This document shows positions 6,900 through 13,689 of a stretch of DNA of 59,468 bases, one piece after another. A program made the position numbers and the translations under genes. Below the pieces are notes generated by a model. It worked only from the letters and a program-made list of their open reading frames with translations, was not told the DNA's origin and did not search any database. The DNA lies in NCBI GenBank assembly GCA_902778145.1, contig CACYWW010000006.1:1-59468 (forward strand). Reading direction: 5' to 3'. Origin of the DNA: an uncultured Ruminococcus sp. (lineage in GTDB: Bacteria; Bacillota; Clostridia; Oscillospirales; CAG-272). The first letter of the stretch is position 1, and every line of letters starts with the position of its first letter.

Positions 6900-8778
6900 G
6901 TATTACCCCCTGCTCGCGGTAGGCGCGGCGGCGTCCGTCCTGGCGCTCATATTCATACTTGCCTACATATTCATGAAGGACAAGAAGGAAGCGATCGGAT
7001 TTGACCGGAACATGAAGGATTCCGAGATAATCAAACGCCTCTTCGCCTACGCGAAGCCGCACGTCGGCAGCTTCGCGATAGTGTTTCTGATAATGATATT
7101 CTCGATAGCTTACGATATCGTCTCGCCTCTGATCATAGGCAGGATCACCGATATCATAAAGATAGAGAATTTCGAGATGAGACGTCTTTTCTATACGCTC
7201 GGCATATACGCCGGGATCCTGATAGTCTCGCTCACCTGCCAGTATTTCCAGGCGATAATCCTGCAGAAGACGGGGCAGAAGATAATCTCCGCCATAAGAT
7301 ACGATACGTTTGCCCATATAGAGAAGCTCTCGCACGCGCAGTTCTCCGAGATACCGACCGGCAAGCTCGTGACGAGGGTCACGAACGACACGAACGCCGT
7401 TTCCATGATGTTCACGAACATCTTCGTGAACCTGACGAAGAACTCTCTCGTCATCATTGGCATACTGATCGCGATGTTCGCGTTAAACATTCAGCTCACG
7501 CTGATGGTGCTGTGCTTCGTGCCGTATATCGTGATATTCACGTTCATTTTCAGAAAGTTCTCAAGAAAAGCGTACAGGAAGGTCAAGGACGGGACGACGG
7601 ATATAAACACGTTTTTGTCCGAGAACCTGTCCGGTATGAAGATAATCCGCGTTTTCGACCGTAAAAAACAGAAGATGGCGGAATTCGACCGCAAGAACAA
7701 CGAGCTCGGCGCGGCAAAACGGCGTCAGATCTTCGTCTTCGGCATCTTCCGTCCGACGATATATATGCTCTATATTGCGAGCGTACTTTGTCTTCTTTAC
7801 CTGTCCGCGAGAAGCTCGATCAAGGACGTCTCGTTCCTCGGACAGAAGATAGATTCCGACGTGCTCGTCGCGTTCTATCTGTACGTTCAGAAATTCTTCA
7901 ACCCGATACAGTCGCTCGCGGAACAGTTCAACTGGCTGCAGTCCGCGCTCGCCTCGGCTGAGAAGATATTCACGATTCTCGACATAGATCCCGGCGTCAA
8001 GGACGATCCCGGAGCCGTCGATATCGGGGACGTGAACGGCTCGATAGAGTTCGACCACGTATGGTTCGCGTACAATGAGGAAAACTGGATATTGAAGGAC
8101 GTTTCGTTCAAGGTCGAGGCGGGGCAGACGGTCGCGTTCGTCGGCCCCACGGGCGCCGGCAAAACGACGATACTGTCGCTTTTGTGCCGCAACTACGACA
8201 TACAGAAGGGCAGGATCCTGATAGACGGCGTCGATATCAGAAAGTATACGATCCGGTCGCTGCGCCGCCAGTTCGGTCAGATGCTTCAGACGGTCTTCCT
8301 GTTCTCCGGCACCGTGAAATCGAACATAGTCATGAGAGACGATTCTATCACCGACGACGATGTGAAGGAAGCCTGCCGTTACGTCAACGCCGACAAGTTC
8401 ATAGAGCGGCTGCCCGACGGGCTCGATCACGAGGTGAGAGAGGACGGAAACAACTTCTCCGCGGGTCAGAGACAGCTCATATCCTTCGCCCGCACGATCC
8501 TGTTCAAGCCGAAGATAATGATCCTCGATGAGGCGACGGCGAACATCGACACCGAGACAGAGGTACTGATACAGGATTCGCTTGAGAGGATGATGAACAT
8601 AGGCACCATGTTGATCGTCGCGCACCGTCTGTCGACGGTCCAGCACTGCGATAATATCATAGTCCTGTCCGACGGCAGGATAGAGGAGCAGGGAAGCCAT
8701 GACGAGCTGCTTTCAAAGCGCGGCAGATACTACACGCTTTATACGCTCCAGCATCACAGACAACAGCTGATGAGCTGA
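6892..8778 (+). CDS. Heterodimeric ABC exporter, catalytic subunit
   Basis: 628 residues. An extra N-terminal hydrophobic helix (about 5-26) precedes the six-helix domain (about 50-350). The nucleotide-binding domain has Walker A GPTGAGKTT (about 418), a variant signature SAGQRQ (about 522) in place of SGGQ, and a canonical Walker B with catalytic Glu in MILDEAT (about 543). The start overlaps the partner gene by eight bases and follows AGGAGGG. With the upstream subunit it should make a heterodimer that exports a lipophilic compound, lipid or peptide; the cargo cannot be inferred. Confidence 0.9.
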   Translation: MHEYYPLLAVGAAASVLALIFILAYIFMKDKKEAIGFDRNMKDSEIIKRLFAYAKPHVGSFAIVFLIMIFSIAYDIVSPLIIGRITDIIKIENFEMRRLFYTLGIYAGILIVSLTCQYFQAIILQKTGQKIISAIRYDTFAHIEKLSHAQFSEIPTGKLVTRVTNDTNAVSMMFTNIFVNLTKNSLVIIGILIAMFALNIQLTLMVLCFVPYIVIFTFIFRKFSRKAYRKVKDGTTDINTFLSENLSGMKIIRVFDRKKQKMAEFDRKNNELGAAKRRQIFVFGIFRPTIYMLYIASVLCLLYLSARSSIKDVSFLGQKIDSDVLVAFYLYVQKFFNPIQSLAEQFNWLQSALASAEKIFTILDIDPGVKDDPGAVDIGDVNGSIEFDHVWFAYNEENWILKDVSFKVEAGQTVAFVGPTGAGKTTILSLLCRNYDIQKGRILIDGVDIRKYTIRSLRRQFGQMLQTVFLFSGTVKSNIVMRDDSITDDDVKEACRYVNADKFIERLPDGLDHEVREDGNNFSAGQRQLISFARTILFKPKIMILDEATANIDTETEVLIQDSLERMMNIGTMLIVAHRLSTVQHCDNIIVLSDGRIEEQGSHDELLSKRGRYYTLYTLQHHRQQLMS

Positions 8779-8792
8779 AGATCATACAGACG

Positions 8793-8821
8793 GGCGGGGA
8801 TCTGATCCCCGCCTTTCCTTT
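8793..8821 (+). terminator. Rho-independent terminator after the ABC exporter
   Basis: GGCGGGGATC and GATCCCCGCC pair around a short centre, followed by TTTCCTTT. Confidence 0.8.
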
Positions 8822-8856
8822 ATAAAAGTGCCGCGGGCCCATTTATCATTTTTGAC

Positions 8857-8885
8857 TTGACAAAGGAAAAAAAGTGTGATAAAAT
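8857..8885 (+). promoter_or_regulatory. mgtE promoter
   Basis: TTGACA (8857-8862), 17-base spacer, TAAAAT (8880-8885). Transcription would begin near 8892, leaving a leader of about 185 bases before the mgtE ATG. Confidence 0.85.
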
Positions 8886-8891
8886 ACATAA

Positions 8892-9077
8892 AAAAGAAAA
8901 AGGAAGTGAGAGACTGTGGACAACTGCGACGGTAATCCCCGAAGTACCGGGTACGGTATAACAGAAGACGGTGCGCTGTGGTCCGCGGTCGGACCCTGAT
9001 TTTTGCGTCCGTTTTTTGAAGTACCGTCGATCATCAAAGCGGCGGTTTTTGTTTTGCCGGAAATAACGGAGGTTTTT
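8892..9077 (+). promoter_or_regulatory. Structured mgtE leader with alternative hairpins (riboswitch-like, class unknown)
   Basis: A leader of about 185 bases without a protein-like frame. GGTCCG (8980-8985) pairs with CGGACC (8990-8995), while CGGAC (8990-8994) can instead pair with GTCCG (9007-9011), which is followed by TTTTTT (9012-9017). These two folds exclude each other, the usual logic of an antiterminator and terminator. A second stem, ACCGTC (9023-9028) with GGCGGT (9041-9046), is followed by TTTTTGTTTT, and its left arm can alternatively pair with ACGGTA at 8953-8958. GAAGTACCG occurs twice (8941, 9018). I do not recognise the M-box consensus that often precedes mgtE. Confidence 0.5.
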
Positions 9078-10604
9078 ATGGAAAACGAGAAAGAGAAAAA
9101 AACGGAAGAGATAGAAGAGTTAGGACCCGTCAAGGAGCCGGAGACGGAAGAAAAAGAGGAAGAAAAAGAGGAGGAAGAGGTGGACTTCACCTCCGAACAG
9201 GATTACGTCGGCGAGATCATCGGGCTTATCAGATCCGGGATCCCGGATGAAGAGCTTGTCAAAAAGCTGAGCGACTACCACGAAAACGATATCGCCGGCG
9301 CGTTTGAGCAGCTCGAGCCGGAGGAACGCCAGCATCTGTACAACATTCTCGGCGCGGAGCAGTTCTCCGAGATATTCGCATACGTTGAGAACGTCGAGCA
9401 GTACATAGAGGAAATGGGCGTCAAGACCGCGGCAAAGGTCCTTGAAAACATGGACTCGGACGACGCGGTAGACATACTCGACGAGATAGACGACGAGACG
9501 GAGAAGAAGATCGTCAGCCTGATGGACGAGGAGAGCAGCCAGGACATACAGCTCATACGTTCATATGACGACGACGAGATAGGCAGCCGCCTCACCACCA
9601 ATTTCATACTCATAAAAAACGACCTGACGATCAAGCAGGCGATGAGCTCGCTGATCGAGCAGGCGGGAGAAAACGACAATATTTCAACGATCTACGTCGA
9701 GGACGAGGATGAGCGTTTCTACGGGGCGATAGCTCTGAACGACCTGATCCGCGCTCGCGTTCAGGACGAGCTTGAACCGCTGATCAGTACGTCGTACCCG
9801 TACGTCACCGACCACGAAAAGATATCCGATTGTCTTGAACGTATACGTGAGTACACGGAGGATTCGTTCCCGGTGCTTTCCGAGGACGGCAAAGTGCTCG
9901 GAATAATCACCGCGCAGGACATAGTCGAGGTAGTCGACGAGGAATTCGGAGAAGACTACGCAAAGCTGGCAGGTCTTACCGCGGAAGAGGATCTGAACGA
10001 ACCGATAAAGGCGAGCATAAAGAAAAGGATCCCGTGGCTCATAACGCTGCTTTTCCTCGGACTCATAGTCTCCTCCGCCATCGGTATATTCGAGGACAAG
10101 GTCGTGGCGCTGCTGCCGATCATCGCGGTGTTCCAGTCGATGGTCTTCGATATGGCGGGCAACACCGGCACGCAGTCCCTTGCCGTCACGATACGTGTCC
10201 TGATGGACGAGGGCGTTGACAGAAAACAGAAGGCAAAGCTCGTATTCAAAGAGGTCCGCGTCGGCTTCTGCAACGGTCTGATCCTCGGAAGCGCGGCGTT
10301 CGTCGTCGTGGGGCTTTATATCCTCGCGTTCAAGAGGCCCGAGATGCTCAATATGCCTTTGGCGCAGTACGCGTTCACTATATCCGGATGTATCGCCTTT
10401 TCGCTGTTCATAGCCATGATCATAGCGTCGCTCGTCGGTACGACTATACCGATGGTACTGCATAAGATCGGCATCGACCCGGCGGTCGCCTCCGGCCCCA
10501 TGATCACGACGGTAAACGACCTGATAGCCACAATGGTCTACTACGGTCTCGCGCTCGCGCTTCTCATAAACGCGTTCCATATGGGAACGACTGTCGCAGT
10601 ATAG
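9078..10604 (+). CDS. mgtE: MgtE-family magnesium transporter/channel
   Basis: 508 residues. After an unusually acidic, Glu/Lys-rich N-terminus (about 1-40) come the MgtE N-domain (about 45-150, with repeated x-L-x-x-M-D-x-D-D-A-V-D-I-L-D), a pair of CBS domains (about 177-300) and a five-helix pore domain (about 315-508) carrying the conserved AGNTGTQSLA segment. The N and CBS domains sense cytoplasmic Mg2+ and close the pore. The ATG at 9078 follows ACGGAGG; a TTG further upstream lies inside the leader hairpins and is rejected. An isomerase-like gene follows after ten bases. Confidence 0.93.
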   Translation: MENEKEKKTEEIEELGPVKEPETEEKEEEKEEEEVDFTSEQDYVGEIIGLIRSGIPDEELVKKLSDYHENDIAGAFEQLEPEERQHLYNILGAEQFSEIFAYVENVEQYIEEMGVKTAAKVLENMDSDDAVDILDEIDDETEKKIVSLMDEESSQDIQLIRSYDDDEIGSRLTTNFILIKNDLTIKQAMSSLIEQAGENDNISTIYVEDEDERFYGAIALNDLIRARVQDELEPLISTSYPYVTDHEKISDCLERIREYTEDSFPVLSEDGKVLGIITAQDIVEVVDEEFGEDYAKLAGLTAEEDLNEPIKASIKKRIPWLITLLFLGLIVSSAIGIFEDKVVALLPIIAVFQSMVFDMAGNTGTQSLAVTIRVLMDEGVDRKQKAKLVFKEVRVGFCNGLILGSAAFVVVGLYILAFKRPEMLNMPLAQYAFTISGCIAFSLFIAMIIASLVGTTIPMVLHKIGIDPAVASGPMITTVNDLIATMVYYGLALALLINAFHMGTTVAV

Positions 10605-10614
10605 GAGGGTCATC

Positions 10615-11490
10615 ATGCTGTTATCAACACAAACACAGGCGCTTCAGGGAAAATTCGGCTACGAAGGCGCTGTAAGGATGCTCGCCCGTGCGGGATACGA
10701 CGCGTACGATATGTCGCTTTTCCATCCGCTCAGCGCCGACGATCCGCTTTACGGAGAGGGATACATTGAATACGCTGAGGAGCTGAAACGCATCTCAAAG
10801 GAAGCCGGAATAGTCTGCAATCAGGCGCACGCGCCGTTCCCTTCAAGCACGGGAGAGCAGGCGCAGGACAAAAAGATCTTCGACAGTATAGTCCACGCGA
10901 TGCACATAGCCTCTATCCTCGGCGCAAAGTGCATCATAGTCCATCCGAAGCAGCATCTCCCGTACCGTGAGAACGCGGAGGAGCTGAAACGGATAAATAA
11001 TGAGTTTTACAAGAGCCTGATCCCGTACTGTGAGAAGTACGATATAAACGTCGCGGTCGAGAATATGTGGCAGATGAACCCGATAGGCAGAAAGACGATA
11101 GTTGACAGCACCTGCTCGCGCGTTGAGGAATTCTGCGAATACGTGGATATGCAGAACAGTCCGCGCATCGTCGCGTGCCTCGATATCGGTCACGTTTCGC
11201 TCTGCGGCGAGGATATGGCGACGATGATCCGCGGCCTCGGCGGAAAACGCCTGAAAGCTCTCCACGTTCACGACACGGACGGTTACCGCGATCTGCACAC
11301 ACTCCCGTTCACGAGCGAAAACGATTTTGCGCTGATAATGCGTCTTTTTGCGGAGATCGGATACGAGGGCGATCTGACGTTTGAGGCGGATCACTTCTAT
11401 CACGGCTTCCCCGCGGAAATGTACGCCGACGTCGCGGAATTTATGCAGAAAACCGGACGTCAGCTGATCCGTATGATGAAAACGGAATAA
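10615..11490 (+). CDS. Xylose-isomerase-like TIM-barrel sugar phosphate isomerase/epimerase
   Basis: 291 residues, the full length of an AP-endonuclease-2-type barrel. Likely metal ligands sit at the ends of strands in VAVENM, CLDIGH, HVHDTD and LTFEADH, and there is a conserved IVHP segment. Such enzymes isomerise or epimerise sugars or inositols, or act as lyases; the substrate is not predictable. It starts ten bases after mgtE with GGAGGG and so shares its transcript, an unexpected partner for a magnesium channel. Confidence 0.82.
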   Translation: MLLSTQTQALQGKFGYEGAVRMLARAGYDAYDMSLFHPLSADDPLYGEGYIEYAEELKRISKEAGIVCNQAHAPFPSSTGEQAQDKKIFDSIVHAMHIASILGAKCIIVHPKQHLPYRENAEELKRINNEFYKSLIPYCEKYDINVAVENMWQMNPIGRKTIVDSTCSRVEEFCEYVDMQNSPRIVACLDIGHVSLCGEDMATMIRGLGGKRLKALHVHDTDGYRDLHTLPFTSENDFALIMRLFAEIGYEGDLTFEADHFYHGFPAEMYADVAEFMQKTGRQLIRMMKTE

Positions 11491-11498
11491 GAAAAAGA

Positions 11499-11674
11499 GC
11501 TAAATTCGCCTTGCGGCGAGCTAAATCGGGCGCTGCCCGGCTAAATTTGCTTCGCAAGCTAAATTCGGCTTCGCCGAGCTTACAGGCGAATTTAATTTAG
11601 CTGAAGCCGTGGGCTTCAATTTAGCTGTACGCCGACAGGCGTATAATTTAGCTGCCGCAAAGCGGCAATTTAGC
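11499..11674. repeat. Symmetric hairpin array (four GCTAAATT and four AATTTAGC linkers)
   Basis: Four forward linkers start at 11499, 11520 (seven of eight bases), 11540 and 11558. Four reverse-complement linkers start at 11594, 11618, 11645 and 11667. Each interval holds a short perfect hairpin: TCGCC/GGCGA, CGGGC/GCCCG, TTGC/GCAA, TCGGC/GCCGA, GAAGCC/GGCTTC, TACGCC/GGCGTA, GCCGC/GCGGC. The linkers can pair in nested order, giving a stem interrupted by four-way junctions with a hairpin on both sides. It lies in the 3' region of the mgtE transcript, before a bidirectional terminator. No coding potential seen. Confidence 0.85.
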
Positions 11675-11706
11675 AGATTATTTTCAAACATTTAAAAAGT
11701 GAAAAA

Positions 11707-11752
11707 TTCACCCGGGACACCTGCCTTACCGCAGACGCCCCGGGCGTTTTTT
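11707..11752. terminator. Bidirectional terminator between convergent operons
   Basis: A long stem of about 16 pairs, CACCCGGGACACCTGC against GCAGACGCCCCGGGCG (some G-U pairs), is followed on the plus strand by TTTTTT and on the minus strand by AATTTTTC. It serves both the mgtE operon and the leftward lipoprotein operon. Confidence 0.85.
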
Positions 11753-13682
11753 ATTTCATTGAAAGGAGATCTCCCGCGGCGGTACGCAGAGCGTTGAAGA
11801 GCTCCGCGTCGGTCTTATAGCTTCCGAGAGACGTCGTTATCTGTTTGATCACAAGATCCGACGTGCCCTCTCCGTACTTTTGGTCGAGCAGAGTGAAATA
11901 GTCGTAATCTTCAACTCCGTCCCGCACGGACTCGAGTCTCAGCGACCCGATCGGTCCGGGGTAGCCGTCATTTCCGTATTTTTCAACGTATTCGGGAAGT
12001 GCGCCTCCGGGATAGATCAGAACGCCGTTGCCGTAAGTGTTGACGACCTCGCCGCCGACGCTCTTTTCATATTTCTTCGTCCAGTTCTTCGCGTCCTCCC
12101 AGTCGTTGACCATGTAGTAGAGGAAGCCGTCGACGTTGTAAAGCTTCTGCTGCCAGAAAAGCAGGCGGTGCTTTATCGACTCGTCGTTTATCGAAAGTGT
12201 GATCTCCGGATCGTGCGGGTAGCGCGTTACATACCACCAGACCTCCTTGCCCTCCGCCTTCTGCTCAGCCATCCGCTCCTCGAACGTGCCGAGCTTCTCC
12301 TCGATCTTCTCCGTGCAGCGGTACGTCAGATCCTTGTTGTACTGCGTATCGGCGAAGCTGTTGAAGAAGAACGTGTGCGGACACCAGACGGTGACCGTCT
12401 TTTTCAGATATTCGAAGTGGTCGGAGGAGCCGTCTGTCTTCAGCTGCGTGTTGTAGTGCATCGGAATGATGAGCTTGTGCTCGCCGAACACCTTTTTGAT
12501 CAGCTTGTCGTGCGCTTTTATCTGATCGAGCGCGGCTTTCGTTATCGGCTCGTCGTCTTTGTCGGGATAAAAATACGCCTTGTCAAGTCTGCTCTGATAC
12601 TTTGACAGCCTGTCGTATGCGGCCTGCAAGTAATCCGGCAGCTCGGAATCGTTCTTCGCCGCGATCTTCCACAGAAGCGTGAACGCCGTGCATCGCGGAT
12701 CGTCGATATACTGATCGACGCGGTCGTCCCAGAACTGTCCGCGCTTGGCGTAGGGCAGTGTATAGCAGTTGACCTTGTTTTCAAGCAGATATTCGTAATA
12801 AAGGGCGTAAAGATCGTCTTCAAGCCCGTCCTTCGTCGTGTCCTCGCGGTTGCCGCCGACGATGACAGCCCATTCGTTGAGGTCGGACAGGGTCTTGCAG
12901 GAGGACGCGACGGGGAGAGTGAAATCCCAGACGAAGGCGTAAAGCGCCGCTTTTTTCAGCTCTTTATCTCCGTCGTATACGGAAACTGTTGCGGAATACA
13001 TGCCGGGCGCCGTTTCCGCCGTTGTTTTGATCTTGATGATGAACATCTGAGATCTGCCGGCCGCCAGATCGAACTCATGCTCGAGCACGGGGATCGGATC
13101 GGCGACGGTCTTGCCGTCAACGTCGTCGAAATAATAGCCGTAACAGATCTCGCATCCGAGCGCGTCCCCGTTTTCGTTCACGATATCGGAGACCTTGAGC
13201 GAAAGGCCGCTTTTGTCCTCCGACGCCGATACCATGAAATGACAGCCCTCGGTCTCGTTTTTCGCAAGCTTCACCGTGTAGTCGGCAAAGACCGGCGTCG
13301 TATCCTCGGACGGCGTGTTGACGTAAGAGTGGTCGAACCAGACTGAAAGCGTGCCGTCCTCGTCCTTCGCCGTAAGCGGCTTGCCGTCGGTTTTCGGAAC
13401 GGACGAAACCTTCACAAGTCCGAGAAGCGCCGCGGCCTTCTCCGCGTCAGCCGCGGAAAGCCTTCTCGGATCGTCGCCCCAGTCGGTCAGCGCTATCACA
13501 TTTTCGATCCCGGGCTGAACCGCGGGCTCCGTGTCCGGGCTCTCCGTGTCAGAACCCGATCCTTCCGCGGGCTCCGTGACAGTCGCTTCCGCGGACGTGT
13601 CAGCCGTCTTGCCGCAGGCGGCGATCGGCAGCATAAGTAAAACGCAGAGTATGAGCGATACCGCTCTGACAGTTATCTTCAT
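11751..13682 (-). CDS. Lipoprotein with a DUF4091-type (glycoside-hydrolase-like) C-terminus
   Basis: 643 residues. A lipoprotein signal ends at I-A-A-C (Cys23), followed by a Thr/Glu/Ser-rich linker (about 25-55). The C-terminal half matches the DUF4091 pattern, ending with PGPIGSLRLESVRDGVEDYD, a hallmark of this barrel-like family found near polysaccharide-utilisation genes. The N-terminal part is probably a beta-sandwich. It should be tethered outside the membrane and act on or bind carbohydrate; the activity is untested. It is the last gene of the mutase operon, seven bases after the previous stop, with an AGGTGAT ribosome binding site overlapping that stop. Confidence 0.75.
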   Translation of the reverse strand: MKITVRAVSLILCVLLMLPIAACGKTADTSAEATVTEPAEGSGSDTESPDTEPAVQPGIENVIALTDWGDDPRRLSAADAEKAAALLGLVKVSSVPKTDGKPLTAKDEDGTLSVWFDHSYVNTPSEDTTPVFADYTVKLAKNETEGCHFMVSASEDKSGLSLKVSDIVNENGDALGCEICYGYYFDDVDGKTVADPIPVLEHEFDLAAGRSQMFIIKIKTTAETAPGMYSATVSVYDGDKELKKAALYAFVWDFTLPVASSCKTLSDLNEWAVIVGGNREDTTKDGLEDDLYALYYEYLLENKVNCYTLPYAKRGQFWDDRVDQYIDDPRCTAFTLLWKIAAKNDSELPDYLQAAYDRLSKYQSRLDKAYFYPDKDDEPITKAALDQIKAHDKLIKKVFGEHKLIIPMHYNTQLKTDGSSDHFEYLKKTVTVWCPHTFFFNSFADTQYNKDLTYRCTEKIEEKLGTFEERMAEQKAEGKEVWWYVTRYPHDPEITLSINDESIKHRLLFWQQKLYNVDGFLYYMVNDWEDAKNWTKKYEKSVGGEVVNTYGNGVLIYPGGALPEYVEKYGNDGYPGPIGSLRLESVRDGVEDYDYFTLLDQKYGEGTSDLVIKQITTSLGSYKTDAELFNALRTAAGDLLSMK

Positions 13683-13689
13683 ATATCAC

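Noticed and set aside
8941-8980. Cobalamin riboswitch, from GCGACGGTAA resembling the GCNACUGUAA box
   Set aside because: Only a loose match to one box, and the other conserved boxes are missing.
8892-9017. M-box magnesium riboswitch
   Set aside because: The position is right, but the conserved core sequences I know for the M-box are not visible; left as an unassigned leader.
9003-9077. Upstream TTG start giving mgtE 25 extra residues
   Set aside because: The extension lies in leader hairpins and the ATG at 9078 has a perfect ribosome binding site.
11499-11674. CRISPR array
   Set aside because: Repeats are only eight bases, intervals are palindromic rather than unique spacers, and the second half is inverted; no cas genes.
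11880-12605. Plus-strand 241-codon frame within the DUF4091 lipoprotein
   Set aside because: It is the complement of a well-supported gene; no start signals or domain pattern.
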